Counted from the stretch's first letter, positions 28,669 to 38,584 are shown. The stretch is 64,000 nt of DNA from an uncultured Mycoplasmatota bacterium (GCA_947649365.1 CANSRH010000002.1:1-64000); one strand, 5' to 3'. Notes: generated by a model from the sequence alone, not told the origin. Made by a program: numbers and translations.

Positions 28669-29562
28669 TTACTCTACCCCCACATCTGCATTATAATACT
28701 TCTCACCACTAAGAAGGAAATAACAATTAATAATAATAATCAAATGAAGGATTAACTTAACATACCAAATATCCAAAAGCTCAATATAACTATCCGTTCC
28801 AAGTAAAAACTGCATCGCCATAACAAGTAAGAAAAGAGCCAAACCAAACGTAATAAAACGTTTATGGAAATTCTTACGATCCGCTTGGTCACGATATACA
28901 CCTTCAACAAGAGCATCAATATCTTGACTCATATTTTCAAGAGCTTCTCCTGAATCCTTAGCACCTTCTTTTGTAATTTGTAAAAACAATTGATTCATAT
29001 TTTTTACCATATAGAAAGGATACTTTTCATTAAAAAACTCAATTGATTCATCAATCGTACCATTTTGGTAAGACATATCAATCATTGTTCTAACATCTTG
29101 TAATACAGGATTCTCTAAAATTCCTGAATCTCTTACACCTTCCAAAGACTTAACAAAACTTTGCGTCGTAGTAAACTCCATAATGACATTGGTAGTATAA
29201 ATTTGAATTTGTTCAAAAATAAACTCACTATAAATTTTTTGATATCTCAAGTAAGCCAAATAAGGAATAAAAGCAACTGCAACTAGGGCATAAACAATAG
29301 AAATAACAATATTATAAAAATAAAGATAAGAAATTCCTCCTGCAATTCCAGCAAATATTACAATCTGGCTAGTATACTGACGAGTTGTAAATTCTTGTCC
29401 CAAAGACTTTACCTTTTCTCTCACTTCTTTATAACTATAAGGAGCAAATTTTTCATAAGTATCTTGTACTTGTGTAACGAAAAAACGATACACATTCTCT
29501 CCATTGTTCTTTCGATAAGATACAACATAAATTCCAATAATCCATAAAAGTATCAATTCCAT
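28669..29562 (-). CDS. TadB-like T2SS-F family inner-membrane protein
   Basis: Multi-TM with T2SS-F like helical domain; position. Confidence 0.8.
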   Translation of the reverse strand: MELILLWIIGIYVVSYRKNNGENVYRFFVTQVQDTYEKFAPYSYKEVREKVKSLGQEFTTRQYTSQIVIFAGIAGGISYLYFYNIVISIVYALVAVAFIPYLAYLRYQKIYSEFIFEQIQIYTTNVIMEFTTTQSFVKSLEGVRDSGILENPVLQDVRTMIDMSYQNGTIDESIEFFNEKYPFYMVKNMNQLFLQITKEGAKDSGEALENMSQDIDALVEGVYRDQADRKNFHKRFITFGLALFLLVMAMQFLLGTDSYIELLDIWYVKLILHLIIIINCYFLLSGEKYYNADVGVE

Positions 29563-29578
29563 ATTTACACCTACTTTC

Positions 29579-30748
29579 CTATAATGTTTCCGTATTAGCC
29601 ATTCTTGGCATAACAGGAGTAGTATTTTGACTTACATGCAATCTTTGCACAGTACTTTGTGCTCCACCACTTTGTGTCGAAGGATTGGTCCTAAAAATAT
29701 CATCAGGTAAAATCACTCCTTGAATCGATAAATAATCACGCAAATGGTTCGTTGGATTATTCAAAGTAAACTTCCCATCCATCGTTTTTTGATAGATAGT
29801 ATTGGTTTTTGGTTTGTTTTCTTCATCTACATAAAATTCACAAATTTCCATAATTTCACGTTGAAATCTACCCAAAGTTTTACTCATATACCCTTTTACA
29901 TACACACCAATTTGAACATAACGATGAATGGTTGATAAAAACTGTTCCACTTCTTGATTTGTCTCAAGCAAACTATACATACGCATAGGAATACTAGCTG
30001 CTTTATCCGAGTGAATGGTTGACAAAATATGATGTCCAGAAGAAATCGAGTTACGAACAGCAAGCACAGCTTCTGCACTACGAACCTCTGAAAGTAATAT
30101 CCAAATTGGATTCTGTCGCATACAAGTAACCAAAACATCAGTATAACTCGCAATATTATTCGTTTTCATAGCAACAATATCACGATGAGGAAAAATACGA
30201 TCCAAATGAAGTTCCAAAGTATCTTCGATGGAAATAATCTTTTCATCTTCTTTGGTAGTGCTTGCTAAATACTTAACAAGCTCTGTTTTTCCAGAACCAG
30301 TCTCTCCACTTACAATAATATTCGCATGTCCTTGTACACATTGTAACAAAAAATCCAGTAAATCCTCTGAAACATATTGTTCATTAATCAACTTTTCTTT
30401 ATTCAAACGAATCTTCGCTGGTGTTTTACGAATCAAACAAGCAATTCCGTTTGTAGCAATTGAATCATGGACAAAGTTAAGACGCAACTCTGTTGACTCA
30501 GCATCCAAAAAAGGATGAGCCATATTAAAAGTTTTTCCCATAACATTGGAACACTGAAACGCCAACTTTTCCATCAAAGCATTATTCACATCTGGTCGTT
30601 CTACTTTAAATACACCACGAGATAAAGTCTTAAGCCAAACCTGTCCACCATTACTATAAGAAATATCGGTGATATCATCTTGACTTAAAAATTCCTCAAG
30701 CGGTCCAAAATCGAGTTGGGAGAAAATAGCGTCATTCACATTTCTCAC
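29579..30748 (-). CDS. CpaF/TadA-family secretion ATPase
   Basis: GETGSGKTELVKYLA, ISIEDTLELHL, LLSEVRSAEAVLAV, SGHHILSTIHSDKA. Confidence 0.93.
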   Translation of the reverse strand: MRNVNDAIFSQLDFGPLEEFLSQDDITDISYSNGGQVWLKTLSRGVFKVERPDVNNALMEKLAFQCSNVMGKTFNMAHPFLDAESTELRLNFVHDSIATNGIACLIRKTPAKIRLNKEKLINEQYVSEDLLDFLLQCVQGHANIIVSGETGSGKTELVKYLASTTKEDEKIISIEDTLELHLDRIFPHRDIVAMKTNNIASYTDVLVTCMRQNPIWILLSEVRSAEAVLAVRNSISSGHHILSTIHSDKAASIPMRMYSLLETNQEVEQFLSTIHRYVQIGVYVKGYMSKTLGRFQREIMEICEFYVDEENKPKTNTIYQKTMDGKFTLNNPTNHLRDYLSIQGVILPDDIFRTNPSTQSGGAQSTVQRLHVSQNTTPVMPRMANTETL

Positions 30749-30768
30749 CCTTTCTATTCTTTTACTTT

Positions 30769-31614
30769 TTACTCATTATTGTTATTATCATTATCACTAT
30801 TATTATCTGGAGTTGGTGTTGTTGTCGTTACATTTTGTGGAATCGTAGCACTCTTCGATAAAATAAAGTTACGGATATAATCACTAGACACAACTGTATC
30901 ACCAGGATTCAAGCTATAAGATTTATTTCTTGGTACAGGAATAATTTCAATAGAAGAACCTGTAATATATCCAGCCTTCATTAATAGTTCATACATATCA
31001 TTTGGCACAGCAAACAAAATTTCTGATGGAGTACGAGATTCAACTGTTGTCTCAAAAACATGATTTCCTTGACTATCTTTAACAGCATATACTTCAATAC
31101 TCTCAATCATTTTACCAAACATAACCTTTTGTGTTTCATCAATTCCTTTAAAATACAAATCAATATAATTTCCAGGATAAATGGAATTTCCATACGTAGT
31201 ATGCAAATCCACCTTTAAACTATAAAGTGTATATTGATCAGGAATGTTTTCAAACGCACTATCAGGCATTTCATCAGAACTTAACACTTGTGATTGATAA
31301 AACAAACTATTGGCTGGAATCGTTGTTCCAAAAGCAACATATTGATTAATCAATTGTTGTGCATTCGTAATCAAGTTTTGACTATTTTTTACTACACTAC
31401 TTGATACTTCCATGTAACCAATCATATCAGAAGTAATAAGTGTACGACTAGACAATTCCTCCTTTGCATAAGGTACAGTGATCGGAGTAGTCGCTTGTTT
31501 TACACGATAATTATAACCAATGTACAAAACAAGAATCCCTAACAAAACTCCTAAAATCGTTACTGTGTTTTTGTTACTCAAAAATCTTTTGATTGTTGTT
31601 AAAATATTTCCCAT
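30769..31614 (-). CDS. CpaB/RcpC-like SAF-domain pilus assembly protein
   Basis: N-terminal TM; VPYAKEELSSRTLITSDMIGYMEV SAF-type segment; PANSLFYQSQV. Confidence 0.75.
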   Translation of the reverse strand: MGNILTTIKRFLSNKNTVTILGVLLGILVLYIGYNYRVKQATTPITVPYAKEELSSRTLITSDMIGYMEVSSSVVKNSQNLITNAQQLINQYVAFGTTIPANSLFYQSQVLSSDEMPDSAFENIPDQYTLYSLKVDLHTTYGNSIYPGNYIDLYFKGIDETQKVMFGKMIESIEVYAVKDSQGNHVFETTVESRTPSEILFAVPNDMYELLMKAGYITGSSIEIIPVPRNKSYSLNPGDTVVSSDYIRNFILSKSATIPQNVTTTTPTPDNNSDNDNNNNE

Positions 31615-31645
31615 TTTTATTTCCTCCTAAAATATTTATATGAAA

Positions 31646-32053
31646 CTATTCTTGAGCAGAAAGCTCTAAAATAGCATCCACTTTGTTGACAATATCGAAT
31701 GAGGTAGCATCCCCCATGACATTAAATGACTTACTTTTGGTAGCGACCCGAACACTTACCTTTGGGGGTGCCTCATAAATACCATAAAACGATATTTCAT
31801 ACGTATTCAAGCTTACATTCTCTGCAAATCTTCGTAAGAAAGATTCCACAAATTTTTCAGCATCAATCTTCAGTTCCCCATATTCTCGGTAATAACCATA
31901 GTTGACAGCATCAATCATAGCAGCTTCTGTCACTTCTTTTACTAAATAATAGTCTTCTGTATTTTGTGTCGTTACACTAGAGATTAACATCATAATGACT
32001 ACCACAAAAACACCCAACATAATCAACCAATAACCCCAATAGGATTCCTTCAT
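31646..32053 (-). CDS. TadE-like/pseudopilin protein
   Basis: MKESYWGYWLIMLGVFVVVIMMLISSV; same M[KR]E start as other small pilins. Confidence 0.6.
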   Translation of the reverse strand: MKESYWGYWLIMLGVFVVVIMMLISSVTTQNTEDYYLVKEVTEAAMIDAVNYGYYREYGELKIDAEKFVESFLRRFAENVSLNTYEISFYGIYEAPPKVSVRVATKSKSFNVMGDATSFDIVNKVDAILELSAQE

Positions 32054-32058
32054 TCTTC

Positions 32059-34869
32059 TTACTTACCTACTTTCCATGCTGGACCAATTCCATCACCAAT
32101 AGCACCTGACCATAAAGTTCTATCCTTTGTACGTTTAATCTCAGTAAAATAGCCTTTCGATTGACCTTCATCTAAAACTTTACTTGTTCCATAAGCATTG
32201 GTCACATTTCCAATGGTATGATAATTTAAGTCTTCTCTAACATACGTTTGAGTTTCTGCATTGTACTTACGAACAGCAGCCATTTGTTCTGGTGTCATAC
32301 GATAAGCAAAATCAGCAATTTTATATACTTCTTCTCCTAATTCTACAATAGCTTTTGCTGTTTCTTCTCCTTTTCCATTCGACCAATTGGCACCTCTTTT
32401 ACGTTCAGATGGATTAGAATCATGTAATGTTTCTATTTCAAAATTGAAAGTAAAGCCAGCTCCATTAAATATACAATTTGTACAATATACATCACATTCT
32501 GGGCATTTAGGTTCATCTGGAATCAAGCATCCTTCTCCAACACAGTCATAATCACAATCATCACAATCAACCACATAAACACAAACATATTCTAAATTTG
32601 CTGAAGAAGTCTCCCCTAAAGCAGCAAGGACAGTATCAAGTCTTCCAAGTCCACATCCAACATAATCATTGTATTTACCTAAATTAGAGAAATTCAATGT
32701 CCATTTATATACACCTTCTGGAGTATTTAAAGCAAGTGGGAATACAGCGCCTAAATAACTATAATTAGGACGCAATGCACTAGGATCTGTTACCGTATCA
32801 ATCGTTCCATGTGGATAATTCGTTTGAAATTGTTGTGTATTAGCATATTCAGCTGAACCATTTGCTTCTATAGAACGATAATACAATTTATTTATCAAAG
32901 TAGATATTTGTTCAGCAAGAGCTCGACCACCATTTAAACAAGAATTCTCATCACAATAAGCATAATCTATAGTTTCTAATCCACTACCTCCGTTAGCTGG
33001 ATAATTTTCATTTCCTCCAGTCCACTCTTTCGTAGTACCATAAATGGCATCTGTACTTGGGAATTCTCCTCCACCACTTACTTTTTCATAATTAATAGAT
33101 GTATTGTATTGTTCTTCATAATCAAATTCCACAACTGGATCCATGCACAAATCATTTATCCAATGATAGCACTCTTTCATATAATCTACATGAGTGACTA
33201 TTTCTTCTTTTAAAGAATTAACCAATTCACGATAACGAGTTAAATTTTCTGTAATTTCATCTGGAGTAGGACCACCAACTGCAACAGAATCAGGTCCAGG
33301 AGTACATCTTCCTTGATGACCATAATAATATTGAGCTTGTAGTTCATAAGGTTGCTTAACTACCCATTTACCATTTCTATCATTGTCCACATCTTTTTCA
33401 AAAGAATATTGAATATAATTTACAACAGGTCCTTGCTCAATATGAGTATTGTTATCTCCTAAATACTGTCCAGCAGCATTATGACAAGATTGAGAATTAT
33501 CAGCTACAACAGATTTTTTACTCATAGATTCATTGTAAGCTTTCCATTTTTGAAGTTCATTAAAGGCATTTAATAAACTCTCTTGTAAACTATTTATTTT
33601 TTCAACAAATTGATCAATACCAATGTTATATTCCTCTTGTGATTCTCTTGCAGTACCACTTGTTGTATAACAAGTTCTTTTAGCACTAACAATAGAATTT
33701 TCAAGTTCAAAGAATCTTCCACTAGTAGTATACTTTGCCCCTGGTAAAGTCATTTCATAATCTTCTTTACAGAACACAGAACAATAAGGATTGTCATCAG
33801 AGATAGTCTTACCATCCGTGGTAGGAACCTTTGCTTGATAAGTATTTCCCGCTTCATCTTTATTATTTAATATACAACATTTAATATCAGTTGGAGCATT
33901 AATAGAAGCATTATTAGTTCCTATATCACATAAACCAGGCATATTTACAGTTGTTTTTTGATTACATGTACAAACATTTGGGTTAGGCTGATCACTACAA
34001 TATTCATTATAATAACTTCCGCCTTCTTTAAAAGAATAACTATATGTATAAGAAGCTGACCCTTGTTGTCCGCCACTTGAATTTCCTCCACCATTATGTG
34101 ATGCATTTCCTTCTAAATAATAAACATCTTGTTGATTCTTCGCATGACATCTTACTGCAACAGCACCAGAGTTACCAGTATTTCCACTGTCATTTTCAGA
34201 ACCAGGATAATTAGCAGTAATTGTAAAAGAACATAGTCCCTTTTGCGGTGAAACTGTAGCAACTAACTGATTCCCATTCCGTTGGACACTACATCCATTA
34301 CTACAAGAAAATGTAACTTGATTCAAGTCTACGCCATTAGAGTTAATACTAAAAGTAACCGTATTTCCATTTTCAACAGGATTCGATAGAGACAAAGAAC
34401 CATTGGAAACAGATATATCTTTTCCGGACGTATAATCACGTAAAGCTTTCGTCTTTTGATTTTTAGATAAAGAAGAGTTACTCAAAATATTTGCTATATT
34501 CGTTCCTACATCTCCTGATACAACTTCGCATGTATACGCACCAGCAGCAAGAAAAGTAACATCATGTAAATCAGATCCGTGATCAGCACAATAACCTTCA
34601 TAAGTTTTGCCATCAACAGTAACTCCAATATTATAATTTTTATGACAAGATCCATCTTCATATCGAATACTACAATCCACAAATCCAGGACGATCTTTAT
34701 TTTTCCATAAATTATCCTCAGAACACCATACAGCCCCTGAATCATTTATCATTTCTGGATGTTGTTCAATACAATAAATCCCAACATTTGCTGCAAAAAC
34801 ATCAGTTGTAGCAAATCCTAATAAACAAATTCCTATAATAAATAAATACTTTAATTTCCCTTTCATCAT
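32059..34869 (-). CDS. Large secreted Cys-rich protein, candidate tip adhesin/surface structural protein
   Basis: Signal peptide ending DVFA-A; many Cys motifs (CTC, CDDCDYDC, CPECDVYCTNC); 936 aa. Confidence 0.65.
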   Translation of the reverse strand: MMKGKLKYLFIIGICLLGFATTDVFAANVGIYCIEQHPEMINDSGAVWCSEDNLWKNKDRPGFVDCSIRYEDGSCHKNYNIGVTVDGKTYEGYCADHGSDLHDVTFLAAGAYTCEVVSGDVGTNIANILSNSSLSKNQKTKALRDYTSGKDISVSNGSLSLSNPVENGNTVTFSINSNGVDLNQVTFSCSNGCSVQRNGNQLVATVSPQKGLCSFTITANYPGSENDSGNTGNSGAVAVRCHAKNQQDVYYLEGNASHNGGGNSSGGQQGSASYTYSYSFKEGGSYYNEYCSDQPNPNVCTCNQKTTVNMPGLCDIGTNNASINAPTDIKCCILNNKDEAGNTYQAKVPTTDGKTISDDNPYCSVFCKEDYEMTLPGAKYTTSGRFFELENSIVSAKRTCYTTSGTARESQEEYNIGIDQFVEKINSLQESLLNAFNELQKWKAYNESMSKKSVVADNSQSCHNAAGQYLGDNNTHIEQGPVVNYIQYSFEKDVDNDRNGKWVVKQPYELQAQYYYGHQGRCTPGPDSVAVGGPTPDEITENLTRYRELVNSLKEEIVTHVDYMKECYHWINDLCMDPVVEFDYEEQYNTSINYEKVSGGGEFPSTDAIYGTTKEWTGGNENYPANGGSGLETIDYAYCDENSCLNGGRALAEQISTLINKLYYRSIEANGSAEYANTQQFQTNYPHGTIDTVTDPSALRPNYSYLGAVFPLALNTPEGVYKWTLNFSNLGKYNDYVGCGLGRLDTVLAALGETSSANLEYVCVYVVDCDDCDYDCVGEGCLIPDEPKCPECDVYCTNCIFNGAGFTFNFEIETLHDSNPSERKRGANWSNGKGEETAKAIVELGEEVYKIADFAYRMTPEQMAAVRKYNAETQTYVREDLNYHTIGNVTNAYGTSKVLDEGQSKGYFTEIKRTKDRTLWSGAIGDGIGPAWKVGK

Positions 34870-35627
34870 AACACTCTACTCCTTTTCTTTTTAATAAGAA
34901 CCACAGTAGTAGCAACCCCCATCACTACAATTGCAACACCAATAGAATGAATCACTATGGCATTTTCTTTATAAAACTCTTTGATTTTTTCTACAAAACT
35001 TTTGTTTTCCTCTTGCTGTTTTTTTTCTTCTTCCTTTTGTTTTTGGTCTTGAAATTCTTTTATTTTTTCAAAAAATTCATTAAAAGAAATATTTTCCGAA
35101 TTAATAAACTCTTGACAATAATAAAAATCTTTATTATCTTCGCATTGAGGTCGCTCCGAATAATTGTTGTACATCGGCGTAGTTAAAGTAAACTTACGAA
35201 ACATTTCTCCTGCACAAGAATATTTATTGGAATACACTTCAATTGTATAAGTAACTAATTTTTCTATATCATCGACGCGAAAAGTCGCAACACCGTCTTT
35301 CGTATCATTGTATCGAAATGTTTTTACTTCATCATTATAATCATTATAAACTTTAATATAAATGTCTTCTGTAATATTCAAAACATGTATATCAAAAACT
35401 TTTACAAAATGTTCTTGGATAACATCATATCCCTCTTCACCAAAATGATCTATATCGTAATACTCTCCCATTGAAACTTCGACTACTTCATAATTTGCAT
35501 TTACGTGCGATACTATCTCATTTAACTCTGCTTGTTCACTATAGCTACAAGAACTTGCTGCTTTCACATAATTTGGTATAAAAAATAGAAACGCTAGTAA
35601 AAACATGCTTTTAACACTTGTTTTCAT
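34866..35627 (-). CDS. Secreted protein with Lys/Glu coiled coil and C-terminal TM anchor
   Basis: Signal peptide, KIKEFQDQKQKEEEKKQQEENK, TM VIHSIGVAIVVMGVATTVVLIKKKR; ATGA-type overlap with the next gene. Confidence 0.65.
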   Translation of the reverse strand: MKTSVKSMFLLAFLFFIPNYVKAASSCSYSEQAELNEIVSHVNANYEVVEVSMGEYYDIDHFGEEGYDVIQEHFVKVFDIHVLNITEDIYIKVYNDYNDEVKTFRYNDTKDGVATFRVDDIEKLVTYTIEVYSNKYSCAGEMFRKFTLTTPMYNNYSERPQCEDNKDFYYCQEFINSENISFNEFFEKIKEFQDQKQKEEEKKQQEENKSFVEKIKEFYKENAIVIHSIGVAIVVMGVATTVVLIKKKRSRVL

Positions 35628-35804
35628 CTAATCCACCAACCTAAATAAATCTGCCATGATTGTACCATATTCTTTTTTAAAACACAAGTAAAAATTAGGA
35701 TCCACGACACTCTTAGACACAGAAATCAAAATAAAAAAAGCTATCTTTAAGCCTCCAATTTTTTTTATAAATAATATGTTTCTAACTAATCGATGAAATT
35801 TAAT

Positions 35805-36146
35805 TTAATCTTCAATACATGCATGAAATAAGGCTATGGTGCTTAGTAGATCTTTATCACTTAATTTTTCAACAAATTTTAGATTTCTAATTTCATAATC
35901 CATACTTCTAACATGCTCACATAAAACAGATCCATGCACATTCTTAGTATCTTCTAACTTATAATGGGTCGGAAATTCTTTAGTATTGGATGTAATAGGA
36001 CAAACAAACACCATTTTAGTATGTTGATTAAAAATTGTAGTACTTAATACAACTGCAGGCCTTTTTCCAGCTTGTTCATGCCCCTTTACAGGATTAAAAT
36101 CTAAAAATACAATGTCTCCTTGCTTTGGAATATAATTTTTTACCAT
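35805..36146 (-). CDS. mazF: MazF/PemK-family endoribonuclease toxin
   Basis: PKQGDIVFLDFNPVKGHEQAGKRPAVVLS. Confidence 0.92.
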   Translation of the reverse strand: MVKNYIPKQGDIVFLDFNPVKGHEQAGKRPAVVLSTTIFNQHTKMVFVCPITSNTKEFPTHYKLEDTKNVHGSVLCEHVRSMDYEIRNLKFVEKLSDKDLLSTIALFHACIED

Positions 36147-36397
36147 ATTTCTCTCCCAATAGGTTCATCCCAAGAAAAATCTTTAGCTAAATTATCACCA
36201 TGATAATTATTAAACCTTTCTTCTAAAGAAATCTTCTTTTTCTTTGGAACACTGATAATGATTTTATCTTCCTCTTGTTCAATATTTAATAGATCATTCG
36301 TCCTAATATTTAAAGATTTTAAAATACTGCTTGGAATTCTAATCCCGTCAGAATTCCCCCATTTTTGAAGTCTAACTTCCATAATATCATTCTCCAT
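36140..36397 (-). CDS. mazE: MazE/AbrB-type antitoxin
   Basis: MEVRLQKWGNSDGIRIPSSILKSLNI; overlaps mazF. Confidence 0.92.
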   Translation of the reverse strand: MENDIMEVRLQKWGNSDGIRIPSSILKSLNIRTNDLLNIEQEEDKIIISVPKKKKISLEERFNNYHGDNLAKDFSWDEPIGREIW

Positions 36398-36516
36398 TTC
36401 ATTAATAGTATATACAAAGTTTATACATACGTCAACTATATTTTACGAATACAGAAAAAAAGAGAACAAATTGACCAACAATCTTAAAATATGGTATATT
36501 GGAAATGGTGATAAAA

Positions 36517-36966
36517 ATGGATAATAAAAAAAACAATTTACTACTTTATGGGCTCATTGTAATAATAATTATTGCTGGAATCTTTTTGGTTTATAAACTG
36601 GCATTTGCAAACAAAGAAGAAAGCAAACTAATCAATAGTTCCGTAACAGAAATAGAAACAAAAATCAACAACAAAGAAACATTTATTTTAGTCATTAGTC
36701 AAACTGGTTGTAGTCATTGTGAACAATACTTACCAGAACTAGAAAAAACATTAAAAGAAGTAAACAAAGAAGCTTACCTGTTAAATATCACAGGATTATC
36801 AAATGAAAACGCGGACACCTTAAACAAATATGTTAACTTTTCTGGAACACCAACAACCATTTTCTTTCATGATGGACAAGAAAAAACAACACTCAATCGT
36901 ATCGTCGGCTATGCATCAAAAGCAAAAATTATAGAAAGATTACAAGCATTGGGGTACATAGATTAA
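36517..36966 (+). CDS. Membrane-anchored thioredoxin-like protein (CSHC)
   Basis: TM + FILVISQTGCSHCEQYLPELE; GTPTTIFF. Confidence 0.85.
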   Translation: MDNKKNNLLLYGLIVIIIIAGIFLVYKLAFANKEESKLINSSVTEIETKINNKETFILVISQTGCSHCEQYLPELEKTLKEVNKEAYLLNITGLSNENADTLNKYVNFSGTPTTIFFHDGQEKTTLNRIVGYASKAKIIERLQALGYID

Positions 36967-37691
36967 TGGAAAAAGCAATAAAATTTTTAAAAGGGATGGG
37001 TTTTAGCCTCCTACTATTTGTTCTATATTTTTTAATTTGTCCCAATCTTTTTGCAAACATATTTAAACAAGGGTTACTAAGTAACAACTTTTGGATACAC
37101 AACTTATGTTTCTTAGCAGTATATGTTTTAACATTACTAGTCATCATACTTATCATTCATAAAGACCTACTAAACCAGTGGAAAAACTTTTTAAAAAATC
37201 CAAAACCAATCTTAACCAAAGGATTAACGTATTGGATTTATGGCATGATTGTCATGATTATTTCCAATTTAATCGTAAGTGCCATAATAGGAAACATTGC
37301 AGTCAATGAACAAATGACGAGAGAAACTCTTATAAAAACTCCACTCTATGCCATACCAACCATTATATTTATTGGTCCATTTTTAGAAGAAATTGTCTTT
37401 CGCTATGGATTTAGAAAATCCTTTACTAAAAAAATACCTTATGCTTTATTCTGTGCAATCATTTTTGGTGGAATGCATGTCTCTAGTGCTATTGATGAAT
37501 GGACACTAGCAGGAATTTTAGCACATGCCAAAGAAATACTATTTATCATTCCCTATGGTTCTTTAGGATTCTTCTTTGCAAAATCTTACTATGAAACAGA
37601 AAACATTTTCTCATCCATTATTCCTCATATGTTACACAACACCATTTCTGTTTCTCTAATAGTAATCACATACGTTTTAAGTGGGATATAG
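36966..37691 (+). CDS. CPBP-family intramembrane metalloprotease
   Basis: FLEEIVFRYGFRKSF; FGGMHVSSA; HMLHNTIS. Confidence 0.88.
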   Translation: MEKAIKFLKGMGFSLLLFVLYFLICPNLFANIFKQGLLSNNFWIHNLCFLAVYVLTLLVIILIIHKDLLNQWKNFLKNPKPILTKGLTYWIYGMIVMIISNLIVSAIIGNIAVNEQMTRETLIKTPLYAIPTIIFIGPFLEEIVFRYGFRKSFTKKIPYALFCAIIFGGMHVSSAIDEWTLAGILAHAKEILFIIPYGSLGFFFAKSYYETENIFSSIIPHMLHNTISVSLIVITYVLSGI

Positions 37692-37699
37692 GTGATTTT

Positions 37700-38584
37700 A
37701 TGCAAGAACAAGAAACACAAGAATTACAAACTAAAAAAAGAAATACTTTAAAAAAAGGACTTCTTCTTTTTTTATTTCTTCTCGTCTTATTTTATCTTTA
37801 TATAAGAAATATAGAACCCAACCTGCTTATGGTTCATGAATATCCTGTAATAGACAATACCCTTCCTGCTTCTTTTGATGGCACCAAAATTGTTCACTTC
37901 TCAGACATCTTGTATGGTTCCACAATTCATGAAAAAAATATAAGCAAAATTGTTACCAAAATCAATGAGCTAAAAGCAGATATTGTTGTCTTCACAGGAG
38001 ACTTATTAAATAGCTCCATCAACGTAAAAGAAGAAAGCTATAGTATATTAAAAGAACAACTAAGAAAAATAGAAGCAAAATATCGAAAATATGCCGTTCT
38101 AGGAGACAACGACTTCCAAAATGAAAATGCCGTCAAAGAGATATTAGAAGATGCAAACTTTACGATTTTAAATAACCAAAATGAACTTTTATACTTTAAT
38201 GGAAACGATCCTTTAGTCTTTATTGGAACTCCTTCTAGTAGAAATGGAAACATTGATTTAACTAGTGCTCTAACCAATGAAGAAAATATAGAAAACTACT
38301 ATAAAATATGGTTAGCTCATGAACCTACCATATTAGATAGACTCCATGAAAATAACAAAAAAACCAATCTAATTTTATCTGGTCACACGCTAAAAGGACT
38401 TGTTACCTTCCCTTTTGGTGGTTACTTATTGCATCAAGAAGAAACAAACAACTATACAAACGATTATTATGAAAAAGAAGAGTCAAAAATGTATATCTCA
38501 AACGGACTAGGAACCTACAAATACAATGTAAGATTTTTAAATCCTCCTTCCATAAACTTGTATCGTTTATATAGTCATTTATAA
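37700..38584 (+). CDS. YkuE-like metallophosphoesterase with degenerate metal-binding motifs
   Basis: FDGTKIVHFSDILYG, FTGDLLN, VLGDND, LAHEP, SGHTLKG. Confidence 0.75.
   Translation: MQEQETQELQTKKRNTLKKGLLLFLFLLVLFYLYIRNIEPNLLMVHEYPVIDNTLPASFDGTKIVHFSDILYGSTIHEKNISKIVTKINELKADIVVFTGDLLNSSINVKEESYSILKEQLRKIEAKYRKYAVLGDNDFQNENAVKEILEDANFTILNNQNELLYFNGNDPLVFIGTPSSRNGNIDLTSALTNEENIENYYKIWLAHEPTILDRLHENNKKTNLILSGHTLKGLVTFPFGGYLLHQEETNNYTNDYYEKEESKMYISNGLGTYKYNVRFLNPPSINLYRLYSHL

Noticed and set aside
30228-30518. 96-aa plus-strand ORF
   Set aside because: Antisense to the Walker region of the CpaF-like ATPase.
34947-35186. 79-aa Phe/Leu-rich plus-strand ORF
   Set aside because: Antisense shadow of the Lys/Glu coiled coil in the 253-aa anchored protein.
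9447-35627. Interpretation as an integrated conjugative element
   Set aside because: No relaxase, integrase, replication or clear att repeats seen; kept as a non-mobile apparatus hypothesis, though elements outside the window cannot be excluded.
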